Under the pieces are notes generated by a model. The model was not told where the DNA came from. It did not search any database and saw only the letters and a list, made by a program, of their open reading frames with translations. From Methanobacterium sp. (GTDB lineage: Archaea > Methanobacteriota > Methanobacteria > Methanobacteriales > Methanobacteriaceae): a stretch of 64,000 nucleotides of DNA. Numbering within the stretch: the stretch's first letter is position 1; the number at the start of each line of letters is the position of its first letter. This document shows positions 16,764 to 25,919 of the stretch, piece after piece. The stretch is taken from NCBI GenBank assembly GCA_016222945.1, contig JACRPY010000002.1, positions 798,001 through 862,000 of the forward strand, read 5' to 3'. The position numbers and the translations under genes are program-made.

Positions 16764-17112
16764 GAAAGAAGATGCATGCGACATTGAAGAACCTGATGAA
16801 GAAACAGTAAATGAAATTAAATCCAAAATGCTTGAAGAGGGCACCATTTTAAAGATAACAGATGGCTTTAAAACCATAAGTGACCCTACAAGGCTAAAAA
16901 TACTTTATGCATTATCCCTAAAAGATTTATGTGTCTGTGACTTAGCTTCATTACTGGGCATGAGCCAATCTGCCATATCTCATCAACTTAGAGTGTTAAG
17001 GGATAAGAATATGGTTAGCTTTAAAAAAGAAGGTAAAATGGCACGTTATTACATTGCAGATGACCATGTAATGAACTTCATTAAAATGGGAGTAGAACAC
17101 GCTCAAGAGTAA
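16762..17112 (+). CDS. ArsR/SmtB-family metal sensor repressor
   Basis: A 116-residue winged-helix repressor. The DNA-reading helix is in MSQSAISHQLRVLRD. The C-terminal alpha5 zinc site of SmtB is fully present with exact spacing: Asp100, His102, His113, Glu116. The alpha3 motif LCVC (Cys57, Cys59) plus Cys6 near the N-terminus match three of the four cysteines of the CadC-type Cd/Pb site. It therefore carries one whole and one partial metal site. The gene is divergent from a CDF exporter and shares a repeated operator-like sequence with it. I infer that it releases DNA on binding Zn or Cd. No Shine-Dalgarno is seen; the transcript is likely leaderless. Confidence 0.9.
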   Translation: MKEDACDIEEPDEETVNEIKSKMLEEGTILKITDGFKTISDPTRLKILYALSLKDLCVCDLASLLGMSQSAISHQLRVLRDKNMVSFKKEGKMARYYIADDHVMNFIKMGVEHAQE

Positions 17113-17183
17113 TTAATCATTGAAACAATAAAATGAAACTAAATCAAAAGAAAGATTATAATCTTATAACATAGAGTGATATA

Positions 17184-17409
17184 ATGAGAGTTGGACTTGT
17201 AGTATTAGTGGTACTAATTTTAAGCATTGTAATGGTATCGGGGTGTACTAGTAGTGAGAAGGTTTAGAAAGTGAAGTGTACTTCTTGTGGAAGTAATAAT
17301 ACATACTTACTGGAGTTAGTGGCTTTAAAACAGCAGAACCCATAAGTGGAGAAAACGTCTTTATCAGTGTGCTGATTGCAATACTACATTACAGGCTACC
17401 GTGCCATGA
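17184..17409 (+). pseudogene. degraded lipoprotein / zinc-ribbon gene
   Basis: ATG 17184 opens a 27-residue frame with a lipoprotein signal ending VMVSGC (lipobox) and then TAG at 17265. Beyond the stop, different frames encode KCTSCGSNNTY and, after further shifts, YQCADCNTTLQATVP, which together look like the two CxxC knuckles of a zinc ribbon. The pieces suggest one gene broken by a stop and at least one frameshift. A 27-residue lipopeptide on its own cannot be excluded. The adjacent leftward gene is also a lipoprotein. Confidence 0.45.
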
Positions 17410-17458
17410 TATACGTCAGGGGCATGACAACCCAGTCTATTCTCAAGTTTTTATAATT

Positions 17459-18076
17459 TTATGGACCTTCTTCATTTCCCATGTGAACCCGACTATTTAT
17501 ACCCATATTTTGATGAAGCCATGTTGAAAGAGTTACTGTGTTATGTTTAGTTGTGGAGTACTGTGTTTCAGTATAAGTCATTTCTTGTCGGTCAGGTTCA
17601 GAAGCTCTGAACCATCCGATTATCTTATTTTCAGGCCAGTAAACCACAACATAATCAAGGACTTGTTGATAAACATCATATGTTCTGGTCTTAATATTAC
17701 CATTAGTATCATAACCATAACCTGAGTATGTTTTTTTCCCTAAATGATTTTCATACTGATTAACTCGAATTATTAAAGTTAATTGTTTAGAACGATCATT
17801 GGTAATATTAAGGTCACGACCATTAGGAGTAGAATTAGTTTTACCCAATTCTCCCATACCGAGTTCAATAACAGTACCTTGTGGTGTAAAATTTCTTAAT
17901 TGTTCACCTTTTGTTTTGTTATATTCTATAACATTGGGTAAAATTAGTGTATTGTAGTCTTGAGTTGTAAGAGCTTTAGAATTAACCGATGAGCTATTAC
18001 CAGAATCACCGCATCCTGATATACTAATAACTCCCAAAACTAAAAGTAAAATTAATATTAGAGCTATTTTTGTCAA
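17459..18076 (-). CDS. lipoprotein of unknown function
   Basis: A 205-residue secreted protein. Residues 1-22 are a signal peptide with a lipobox (ISISGC), predicting lipid attachment at Cys22 and location on the outer face of the membrane. A serine/asparagine linker follows. The remaining domain is rich in aromatic and polar residues (VVVYWPENKIIGWFRASEP) and has no motif I recognise. Start is TTG at 18076 with GGGGGAG about 7 nt upstream. It stands alone between the degraded lipoprotein gene and the divergent orc1/cdc6 gene. Confidence 0.7.
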   Translation of the reverse strand: MTKIALILILLLVLGVISISGCGDSGNSSSVNSKALTTQDYNTLILPNVIEYNKTKGEQLRNFTPQGTVIELGMGELGKTNSTPNGRDLNITNDRSKQLTLIIRVNQYENHLGKKTYSGYGYDTNGNIKTRTYDVYQQVLDYVVVYWPENKIIGWFRASEPDRQEMTYTETQYSTTKHNTVTLSTWLHQNMGINSRVHMGNEEGP

Positions 18077-18324
18077 TTTTCTTTCTCCCCCTTCACGCCC
18101 TTGCTAATTGATTTTTATATATGTATTATTATATTTTACTATTACTTTTATCCTTAAGAATCTTGTTTCATGGAGCTCCAGAAAACTAAAATAAATTCAA
18201 ATGATTTCATATTTTTTGATTTTAAATTGCAGATAATCATTAATTATTAAAAAAAAAGCTTATTTAAATAATTGTATTAAATTAAAAGATATATTTATAA
18301 TTTAATAGGCTAAAATCATTAACT

Positions 18325-19449
18325 ATGGACATTGATGACATTCTGCTTTATGATGAAACTCTGTTTAAAAATATTGAGGCATTTAATCCAGATTATATTC
18401 CAGAAAATTTCATGCACCGAAAATCCCAGATGGAAGCCCTGGCAATTTGCATGCGCCCTGCCCTGCGGAAGGGAAGACCAGTAAATTCATTGGTACTCGG
18501 TTCTTGTGCCACTGGAAAAACCACAGCAATCAAAAAAATCTTTGAAATGGTTGAAAAATCATCAGATAAAGTTGTTTGTGTTTATATTAACTGCCAGATA
18601 CACACAACTCGGTTTGGAATATTTTCACAGATTTATCAAAAGATATTTGGACACACACCACCAGAAACAGGAGTTCCCTTCTCAAGAATATACCAAAAAA
18701 TAATGCAGCATCTTTCAAGCGAAGATAAAGCCCTTGTTGTTGCATTAGATGATATAAATTACTTATTTTACAGTAAAAATGCAAATAAAATATTTTACGA
18801 TATTTTACGTGCTCATGAAGCATTTGAAGGTATTAAAACAGGTGTATTTGCTATTTTATCAGATATCGAATTCAGGTTTATGCTTGATAAAAACGTTAAT
18901 TCCATATTCATTCCTCAAGAGATAATATTTAATCCTTATTCTCCAGATGAAATGAACACTATTTTAAAGGAAAGAGCAAAAATTGGTTTTTATCCTGATG
19001 TTATATCTGATGAGTTAATTATGGAAATAGCAGAATATGCAGCTTCAAGTGGAGATTTAAGAGTTGGAATTGATCTTTTAAGGATAAGTGGGAATCTTGC
19101 AGAATCTGATGCATCTAAAACCATAGAAAAAAAGCATATAGAAGAATCTCTTAAGAATACTGGCTCTATAAATCTTACATATATATTAAAATCATTGTCT
19201 GAAGATGAAAAAATGCTGTTAAATCTTATAAGAGGATATGATGGGGATTTAACTGCCGGAAACTTATACGACACATTTAATAAAATGGATAATGTTAGTT
19301 ATGCGTCTTTTAACCGTATTTTAAATAAGCTTGAATTTTTAAGACTTATTGACACTAAATTTACAGGAAAGGGTGTTAAAGGTAATTCAAGAGTTATAAT
19401 ACTTAGATTCGAGCCAGAAGAAATCAAAAAATGCATGAATCCTATTTAA
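18325..19449 (+). CDS. cdc6: Orc1/Cdc6-family replication initiator
   Basis: Archaeal Orc1/Cdc6 binds origin recognition boxes and helps load the MCM helicase. The 374-residue length fits. Residues 1-260 form the AAA+ ATPase with Walker A GSCATGKTT (59-67) and Walker B VVALDDINYLF (about 138-148). SSGDLRVGIDLLR contains the sensor 2 arginine, and the C-terminal winged helix is at about 285-374. The gene has no Shine-Dalgarno; a TATA box TTTATAA at 18294-18300 about 28 nt upstream suggests a leaderless transcript. I found no clear cluster of origin recognition boxes on either side, so a replication origin is not claimed. Confidence 0.9.
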   Translation: MDIDDILLYDETLFKNIEAFNPDYIPENFMHRKSQMEALAICMRPALRKGRPVNSLVLGSCATGKTTAIKKIFEMVEKSSDKVVCVYINCQIHTTRFGIFSQIYQKIFGHTPPETGVPFSRIYQKIMQHLSSEDKALVVALDDINYLFYSKNANKIFYDILRAHEAFEGIKTGVFAILSDIEFRFMLDKNVNSIFIPQEIIFNPYSPDEMNTILKERAKIGFYPDVISDELIMEIAEYAASSGDLRVGIDLLRISGNLAESDASKTIEKKHIEESLKNTGSINLTYILKSLSEDEKMLLNLIRGYDGDLTAGNLYDTFNKMDNVSYASFNRILNKLEFLRLIDTKFTGKGVKGNSRVIILRFEPEEIKKCMNPI

Positions 19450-19622
19450 ATATTCATAGGCACGTTGGAATTAGGATAAGCTGCCACGCAAAGCACGCTT
19501 ATAATTAAAACCATTATGACAAGTCCTACAATAATAAATGGCTGCAAATTAATCTGTTCTAAGTTTATAATATGGGTTCTTTGTTTAAGGCTAATTGGAA
19601 CATTTTTACGAGTTTTTATCAT
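19446..19622 (-). CDS. 58-residue single-helix membrane microprotein
   Basis: Minus-strand frame from ATG 19622 to TAA at 19446. The first 25 residues are basic and polar (MIKTRKNVPISLKQR). Residues about 29-50 form one strong hydrophobic helix (FIIVGLVIMVLIISVLCVAA), followed by a short polar tail with YPNSN. GGAAGTGAT lies 5 nt before the ATG. Its stop overlaps the convergent cdc6 stop by 4 nt. Topology predicts a cytoplasmic N-terminus. I do not recognise the family. The clean signal, helix and Shine-Dalgarno make it more likely real than chance. Confidence 0.6.
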   Translation of the reverse strand: MIKTRKNVPISLKQRTHIINLEQINLQPFIIVGLVIMVLIISVLCVAAYPNSNVPMNI

Positions 19623-19835
19623 TTAAATCACTTCCTTATATAGATTCTACTTCCTAAAGCTATTTAAAGAAAGAGATAGAGAGCATGTGAAAAGTAATCA
19701 AAAAAGTGATTAAATCTAAATTACATAAATTAAAAATAAGAGATTTTAGAAATTAAAAAAGATGATAGTAAAAAGGTTATATTGACATTTAAAATAAAAT
19801 TTTGTTATTTATAAAATTTTAGGTGAGGTTATGCT

Positions 19836-20276
19836 GTGGAAAACAATGATCTAAGCAAAAAATTCGAATTTTTTGATGTAACGGCTGATGTTGGATATAA
19901 TGCTTATGGCAACAATTTAGAGAAAGCATTTGAAAATGCAGCCCTTGCAATGTTTGAAGTTATTACAGATACGTCCAAAGTAAAACCAAAAATAAAAAAA
20001 GAAATAAAAATCGAATCAGAAGACGAATATGCACTTTTATACGATTGGCTTTCAGAATTTCTGGTTATATTGGATTCTGAATTTCTTGTATTTTCAAAAT
20101 TCAATGTAAAAATAGAATCAAAAGGTAATGGATATTTATTAGAAGGAACAGCATGGGGAAAAGAATTTGATACATCTATACATGAAATTAGGGCCGAAGT
20201 TAAAGCTGTTACCTATCATTTGATGGATATTAAAAAAGAAGACGGCGTTAAGGTCCGCGTTATACTGGACATATAA
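19836..20276 (+). CDS. archease, tRNA ligase RtcB cofactor
   Basis: Archease activates RtcB by promoting guanylation and allows multiple turnover in tRNA splicing. The 146-residue protein shows the family opening FEFFDVTADVGYNAYG, with the metal-binding Asp, then LYDWLSEFL and the C-terminal VKAVTYHLMDI...RVILDI. Start is GTG with AGGTGAGG about 8 nt upstream; an ATG at 19831 is out of frame. RtcB follows 127 nt downstream on the same strand, so the partner genes form a functional pair here. Confidence 0.95.
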   Translation: MENNDLSKKFEFFDVTADVGYNAYGNNLEKAFENAALAMFEVITDTSKVKPKIKKEIKIESEDEYALLYDWLSEFLVILDSEFLVFSKFNVKIESKGNGYLLEGTAWGKEFDTSIHEIRAEVKAVTYHLMDIKKEDGVKVRVILDI

Positions 20277-20403
20277 CTAATAAATCTGGGAAATGAAGTC
20301 TATGTAAATCTATTTTAAAAAGTTTGATCAAATAGAAATATGATAACTAATTAACAGTTTAAATTATTTATTGATTCTTATTCTGTTTTTGGAGAAATGA
20401 CTT

Positions 20404-21852
20404 ATGGAAGTTGAAGGAAACTTAAAAAAAGTAAGATATTGCGTTTGGGAAATCCCCTCTAGCTATAAAAAAGAGATGAGGGTCCCTGGAAGAGTATATT
20501 TAAATGATGAAGCTATTAAAAGTGTAGAGAAAGGAGCAATTGATCAAGTCGCTAATGTAGCATGTTTACCGGGAATTCAGAAATTTTCAATAGGACTTCC
20601 TGATATCCATTTTGGATATGGATTTAGTATAGGTGGGGTGGCAGCGTTTAGCGCCCGTAATGGAGTAATAAGTCCTGGAGGAGTTGGATTTGATATTAAT
20701 TGTGGGGTTCGTCTTTTAAAAACAAATTTAACTGAAGAAGACATAAAACCAAAACTTAATCAGTTAATGGACATGCTCTTTAAGAATATACCTTCTGGAC
20801 TTGGAAGTAAAGGGAAAATAAGGCTTCAAGAAGGACAGATTAATGAAGTGCTTGATCAGGGAGCTGAATGGGCAATTGAAAACGGATATGGATGGAAAAA
20901 AGACCTGGAGTTTCTGGAAGAAAATGGAAAAATGGAAACTGCAGATTCAAGTAAAGTAAGCGATAAAGCAAAAAAAAGAGGTATTCCCCAATTAGGGTCT
21001 CTTGGATCGGGAAATCACTTTCTTGAAGTTCAAAAAATGGATAAAATCTTTGATGAAAAAACAGCAAAAGTATTTGGAATAGAAGAAGGTCAAATCGTGG
21101 TTCTTATCCATACAGGCTCCAGGGGCTGCGGACACCAGATCTGTTCAGATTATCTTAGAACCATGCTTAAAGCTACAAAAAGATACAACATTGATGTTCC
21201 AGATAAGCAATTAGCATGTGCCCCTGTAGATTCCAATGAAGCACAGGATTATTTTAAGGCAATGTCAGCTGCAGCAAACTATGCATGGGCTAATAGACAA
21301 ATGATTGTGCATTGGGTTAGAGAATCATTTGAAAATGTTTATAATCAAGATGCTGAAGAAATGGGTTTGGATATAGTTTATGATATTGCCCATAATATTG
21401 CAAAGAAAGAGGTTCATAATATAAAAGGACGAGATATGGAAGTTTACGTTCATAGGAAAGGAGCAACACGTGCATTTGGTCCTGGAAGAGAAGAAATACC
21501 TAAAGTTTATAGGGATGTTGGACAGCCGGTTTTCATTCCTGGAACAATGGGTACATCATCATATGTCCTTGTAGGAACAGATACAGCAATGGAAGAAACA
21601 TTTGGTTCTTCAGCACATGGTGCAGGACGTAAAATGAGTAGAGCTGGAGCTAAAAGAGAATATAAAGGTGAAGAAGTTAAAAAATACTTAGAAAGCAAAG
21701 GAATCGTTATCAGAGCTACTTCCATGCCTGTTGTAGCAGAAGAAGCTCCTGGAGCATATAAAGACGTAGATGACGTTGTAATGACTTCTCATAAAGCAGG
21801 AATATCTAAAATGGTTGGAAAAATGATACCTCTTGGAGTTTCCAAGGGATAA
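20404..21852 (+). CDS. rtcB: RNA-splicing ligase RtcB
   Basis: Joins 2',3'-cyclic phosphate and 5'-hydroxyl RNA ends with GTP, completing archaeal tRNA splicing. The 482-residue protein has the metal site GFDINC (Asp97, Cys100), [19 protein letters not shown] and AHNIAKKEV. The guanylated histidine is His405 in [11 protein letters not shown]. No intein interrupts it, although inteins are common in archaeal RtcB. The gene starts at ATG 20404 after GGAG at 20391-20394. It follows archease and precedes a nucleoside phosphorylase gene, probably transcribed in the same direction. Confidence 0.95.
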   Translation: MEVEGNLKKVRYCVWEIPSSYKKEMRVPGRVYLNDEAIKSVEKGAIDQVANVACLPGIQKFSIGLPDIHFGYGFSIGGVAAFSARNGVISPGGVGFDINCGVRLLKTNLTEEDIKPKLNQLMDMLFKNIPSGLGSKGKIRLQEGQINEVLDQGAEWAIENGYGWKKDLEFLEENGKMETADSSKVSDKAKKRGIPQLGSLGSGNHFLEVQKMDKIFDEKTAKVFGIEEGQIVVLIHTGSRGCGHQICSDYLRTMLKATKRYNIDVPDKQLACAPVDSNEAQDYFKAMSAAANYAWANRQMIVHWVRESFENVYNQDAEEMGLDIVYDIAHNIAKKEVHNIKGRDMEVYVHRKGATRAFGPGREEIPKVYRDVGQPVFIPGTMGTSSYVLVGTDTAMEETFGSSAHGAGRKMSRAGAKREYKGEEVKKYLESKGIVIRATSMPVVAEEAPGAYKDVDDVVMTSHKAGISKMVGKMIPLGVSKG

Positions 21853-21902
21853 TCATTTAAATTCCTTAAATTTTATAAATAAAAAGAGAGAACGTTGAAA
21901 AC

Positions 21903-22673
21903 ATGATAGGAATAATTGGCGGCACTGGAATATATGAAATTGTTGAAATGGGTGAAGAAGTTGAAACAAAAGCCATAGAAACACCCTATGGTAAATCTCC
22001 CGAAATCAATGTGTTCAAATTGCATGATAAAGATGTTGTATTTATGCCCAGACATGCAAAAGGACATGCAAATCCTCCCCATATGATTAATTACAGAGCA
22101 AATATTTATGCAATGAAAGAAATGGGTGTTGAAAGGATAATTGCCACTAATGCTGTTGGATCTCTGGAATTATCAATTAAACCTGGAGATTTCATGATTC
22201 CTCATGATTTCCTTGATTTTACAAAGCTAAGGCAAAGTACATTCTATGATACTAAAACAGTACATATTGACATTACAAAGCCTTATTGCGATAATTTAAG
22301 GGATATTTTAATATCTTCAGGTGAATCAGTAGATAATGGTGTTTATATTTGTACTGAAGGTCCAAGATTTGAAACAGCCGCAGAAATTGCCATGTTTAAA
22401 CAATTAGGCGGTTCTGTTGTAGGAATGACAGGAATACCTGAAGTTATACTTGCAAGAGAGCTTGAAATTTGCTACGCAAGTGTTTGTATGGTATCAAATT
22501 ATGCGGCATCAATATCACCCACTAAACTGACAATAGAAGAAGTATTTGATGTTGTAAATGAACAAAAGGATAATTTGATTAAATTAATATCAGACTCAAT
22601 AGCAAAACTACCTGAAAAAAGAGAATGTCCATGTAAATATGCATTATCAGGTGCAGAAATAGATGAAGTATAA
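21903..22673 (+). CDS. MTA/MTI phosphorylase (purine nucleoside phosphorylase family)
   Basis: Phosphorolyses 5'-methylthioadenosine or methylthioinosine, salvaging the purine and methylthioribose-1-phosphate made by polyamine and SAM reactions. The 256-residue protein begins MIGIIGGTGIYE with the phosphate-binding loop, then TPYG, RHAKGHANPPH, NAVGSL, EGPRFET and GMTGIPEVILARE, all family signatures. In methanococci the homologue prefers 5'-methylthioinosine; the substrate here cannot be fixed by eye. Adenine deaminase at 60.6 kb may act in the same salvage route. It lies 50 nt after rtcB, with a weak GAGAG upstream of ATG. Confidence 0.85.
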   Translation: MIGIIGGTGIYEIVEMGEEVETKAIETPYGKSPEINVFKLHDKDVVFMPRHAKGHANPPHMINYRANIYAMKEMGVERIIATNAVGSLELSIKPGDFMIPHDFLDFTKLRQSTFYDTKTVHIDITKPYCDNLRDILISSGESVDNGVYICTEGPRFETAAEIAMFKQLGGSVVGMTGIPEVILARELEICYASVCMVSNYAASISPTKLTIEEVFDVVNEQKDNLIKLISDSIAKLPEKRECPCKYALSGAEIDEV

Positions 22674-22846
22674 TTAAAACTTTATTTAAGCTTTATTAAA
22701 TAATTAAACTCAATAAATAACTATTTTAACTTTATTGGAAGATTAAATAGTTATTTGAAGCAAAATATAATATAATAAATTTATAATATTTAAAACACAT
22801 AATGCGTGTAATAGATTATTATTAAATTATTTTGAAGGCGATTATC

Positions 22847-23764
22847 ATGTTAAATGATCTGCAAAAAGAAATTTTACAACTTAAAGAAGAAAAAAATGCA
22901 ATAATATTGGCTCATAATTATCAAACTGGCGATATACAGGAAATTGCAGATTACATGGGAGATTCTCTTGAATTATGCATAAAAGCATCTGAAATTGAAG
23001 AATCAGACATTGTAGTTTTCTGTGGTGTTGATTTCATGGCAGAAACAGCTGCAATATTAAATCCTGATAAAAAGATTTTAATTCCAGACACTAAAGCAGA
23101 ATGTCCTATGGCAGCTATGCTCCCTGCAGATGAGGTAAAAAAAGCTAAGATGAGACATCCTGGCGCGGCAGTGGTTTTATATGTAAATACGCTTGCAGAG
23201 GCAAAAGCAGAAGCAGATATATTATGCACATCATCAAACGCTGTAAAAATAGTTGAAAGCCTTAAAGAAGATACAATCCTTTTTGGACCGGATATGAACC
23301 TTGCAGCATATGTTTCAGGATTTACAGACAAAGAAATAATACATATACCTGAAGGTGGGCACTGTTACGTGCATAAAATGTTTACAGGGGAAATATTCTT
23401 TTTAAGGGAAAAATATCCTGATGCAGAGATACTTGTACATCCAGAATGCAACCCGGAAATCCAGGAAATGGCAGATTACGTTTTAAGCACTGGAGGTATG
23501 GTTAGTCATGTTAAGGAGTCACCTAAAGATACATTTATAATTGGAACTGAAGTTGATATGGTAACTCGTCTTCGACGGGAAAATCCAGATAAAACAATTA
23601 TTCCAGCATTATCTGAAGCTATATGTGAAACAATGAAGCTCAATACACTTGAAAAAATAAAAAATTCTCTAATTAACGAAGAATTTATAGTAAAAGTAGA
23701 TGAGGAAATTGCAGATAAAGCAAGAAGTGCTGTAGAGCGGATGATTGAAGTTTCCAAGAGGTAA
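22847..23764 (+). CDS. nadA: quinolinate synthase
   Basis: Condenses iminoaspartate and dihydroxyacetone phosphate to quinolinate for NAD synthesis, using one [4Fe-4S] cluster. The 305-residue protein shows HNYQTGDIQ, the three cluster cysteines in VVFCGVDFMAETA, ILCTSSNA and AICETMKLN, plus HPECNPE and GTEVDM. Start is ATG 22847 with AGGCGAT 5 nt upstream; an in-frame TTG at 22832 is less likely. It stands alone on the plus strand. NAD kinase, which acts later on NAD, is at 54 kb. Confidence 0.95.
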   Translation: MLNDLQKEILQLKEEKNAIILAHNYQTGDIQEIADYMGDSLELCIKASEIEESDIVVFCGVDFMAETAAILNPDKKILIPDTKAECPMAAMLPADEVKKAKMRHPGAAVVLYVNTLAEAKAEADILCTSSNAVKIVESLKEDTILFGPDMNLAAYVSGFTDKEIIHIPEGGHCYVHKMFTGEIFFLREKYPDAEILVHPECNPEIQEMADYVLSTGGMVSHVKESPKDTFIIGTEVDMVTRLRRENPDKTIIPALSEAICETMKLNTLEKIKNSLINEEFIVKVDEEIADKARSAVERMIEVSKR

Positions 23765-23916
23765 ACTCCTTAAATTTTATCAATTAACTCAAGAAAATCT
23801 TCCTAAATTTTTCTTTCTTGTATTGGGAACAATTGATGCATTAATATTTTCAATGACACTTATTTTATTGGAATTTTAAGTGCGGAGTTTTTTTTTGAAC
23901 ATATTGTGTGATTTAT

Positions 23917-25524
23917 TTAATTATTGGATTTAATCCATTTATTAGCGGCATCTGCAGCTTCACGGACGGATTCATTAACTATAGAACTAGCCATGAAAAT
24001 GTTTTCGGGTCTGATTTCTTCTAATACGCCTGTTCTATCAAGTTGTTTTTTAATAGATTCTTCTACCTCTGCCAACATTAATAAATTACCAGAGTCTCGT
24101 AATTTTTGGGCGAATTCATTCATCCAGACCACAACATTTGTCCCAAGATAACCCCGGTCATGTAAATTAAGAATAATCACGGCTCCTGAGGTATTATTTG
24201 TAGAAGGCATTTGTTCCTCTAATAAGTATGCAACCGCAAAGTAATCCAATCCCTTGACTTCTATGACTGTGCATTTATTGCAAGGAAACTCTGCAGGGAG
24301 TGGACGTTCCTGATAACGCCCATCATCTAGTAAAACCAGCTCTTCCAGCATTATGTCCTTATGGGCTGTGAAAACATAGATTAGTAAAGAGAGAATTACT
24401 CCGGCAAAAACTGCATATTCAATACTGAACCCCACACCTGCAATAAATGTTAAAATCATGGCATAACGGTAAACATTGGAACTTTTCCAGACTAAAACGA
24501 TGTTAGACCATTCATTAATAATGATTGCTGCCCCTAATACTATTAGAATTGCGGCTAAGCCAGACATGGGCACTTTTTCAAACATTTGAGGTATGAGGAG
24601 GAATATTACAATCACAAAAAATCCAGAGAATACACCTGACCACCGTGTTTTACCTCCGCTTTCAATATTCACTCCTGTACGGGTAAAAGAACCTCCTGCA
24701 GGTAAAGCGGTGAATATTGAACCTCCTAGATTGGCCAAACCCTGGGCAGAAAAATTTCTTGATCTGTCAGTTCGTTTTCCATTTGGATTGGGATAGGCTG
24801 ATCCCACGCCAACTGTTTGGATAGATGTTAAGATCAGTATGGCCAGGGCGGGTAAAATCAAATCGGGGATAAGCATGGGATTGGGTAAAACAGGTTTTGG
24901 TAAACCCCCTGAGATGGGAGCAATACTACCTGTGAGCTTCACAGTTGTTAACCCTAATATGGCCACCATAACAGAAATGATGGCTATGGCCAAGAGATTT
25001 CCATAACGTTTCAGCCGTGACCACTTGAATAAGATTAGAACTGCAATTGTTCCTATTCCAACCAAAAAGGTGGGGATATCCCATAACCATGGGTGGATGA
25101 GTATGTCTATTCCCTGTATTACAGAATCTGAGATATATGGCAGTATAATGGTGCTTTTATAACCTGTAAATTTAGTAAGCTGACTGATAACCAGAGAAAG
25201 ACCCACTGCAGCAATAAAACCGGACATGACTTCTGCAGATATGAATCGAACCAGACTACCCATTTTTAGTTGCCCTGTGGCAAGTTGTAATAATCCTACC
25301 ATCAAGGTTAAAGTAACCAGTCCCTGGGTTACATCACCTCCCAAGGCACCTACTGAACTTGCCACTACCAGGGCAACTTCGTCGCTGATGGTGACAATCA
25401 TTAAACTGGAAGAAGCAGCTAATGAGCCAATAATAACAGTCAGCATCGCAGTATAAATACCATAAATAGGATCAACACCAGCCAGGAGTGCATAGGCCAT
25501 GCGTAAATAATTTTTATAGTCCAT
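23917..25524 (-). CDS. SulP/SLC26-family anion transporter, 5'-truncated, with STAS domain
   Basis: A 535-residue multi-helix transporter with a C-terminal STAS domain (about 425-520, VIEVKGLDYFAVAYLL). Family signatures begin at once with MAYALLAGVDPIYGIYTAM, which normally follows a first helix ending IPQ. Here only eight residues, MDYKNYLR, precede it, so the first transmembrane helix and N-terminus (roughly 40-60 residues) are missing. No coding sequence for them lies upstream and there is no Shine-Dalgarno. The rest, including SxPAGGSFTRTGVN and the helices, is intact. It may be a broken gene after recombination, or an unusual short form. Base composition looks less AT-rich than its neighbours. 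Confidence 0.8.
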   Translation of the reverse strand: MDYKNYLRMAYALLAGVDPIYGIYTAMLTVIIGSLAASSSLMIVTISDEVALVVASSVGALGGDVTQGLVTLTLMVGLLQLATGQLKMGSLVRFISAEVMSGFIAAVGLSLVISQLTKFTGYKSTIILPYISDSVIQGIDILIHPWLWDIPTFLVGIGTIAVLILFKWSRLKRYGNLLAIAIISVMVAILGLTTVKLTGSIAPISGGLPKPVLPNPMLIPDLILPALAILILTSIQTVGVGSAYPNPNGKRTDRSRNFSAQGLANLGGSIFTALPAGGSFTRTGVNIESGGKTRWSGVFSGFFVIVIFLLIPQMFEKVPMSGLAAILIVLGAAIIINEWSNIVLVWKSSNVYRYAMILTFIAGVGFSIEYAVFAGVILSLLIYVFTAHKDIMLEELVLLDDGRYQERPLPAEFPCNKCTVIEVKGLDYFAVAYLLEEQMPSTNNTSGAVIILNLHDRGYLGTNVVVWMNEFAQKLRDSGNLLMLAEVEESIKKQLDRTGVLEEIRPENIFMASSIVNESVREAADAANKWIKSNN

Positions 25525-25919
25525 TAATATTTTTTTAATAGTTCTAATATAAATTTTTGATGAAATTATAACATCATTTATACTATGGTAATTTTTAAAT
25601 TGCTACAAAATGTTGAAAGTAAAATAGTATCATATACATACTAATGCATGTAATCTTAATGAGAATAATTACTTAAAATCGTGTTAAACAAATTATAGGC
25701 ACGTTAAAATTTACATCATTAATAAATATTTACTAAAAGCTGATTTAAAATTAAAATATCCATAATTAGTAATTAAGATATATAATAATTGTGTAAAAAA
25801 AGGAAATACAATTTATGGACGACTTTGATACCACAGCTATTTTTTATTACTTTTCAAATGCTCTTAGGTTAATTCTTTATTTTAAAAATTAAATATAATA
25901 ATTTGAAAAAGCGAGGAAA
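25525..25919. other. AT-rich intergenic region before the DUF763 gene
   Basis: No gene is supported. The leftward side should hold the promoter and lost 5' end of the SulP gene. A 25-residue frame at 25815-25892 starts MDDFDTTAIFYYF with only a distant AAGGA and is probably chance. No palindromes or repeats stand out. Confidence 0.4.

Noticed and set aside
18077..18324. Replication origin beside cdc6
   Set aside because: The region is AT-rich, but I could not find repeated origin recognition boxes; one GTTTCATGGAG motif alone is not enough.
25815..25892. 25-residue frame upstream of the DUF763 gene
   Set aside because: Weak, distant ribosome-binding site and no helix or motif.
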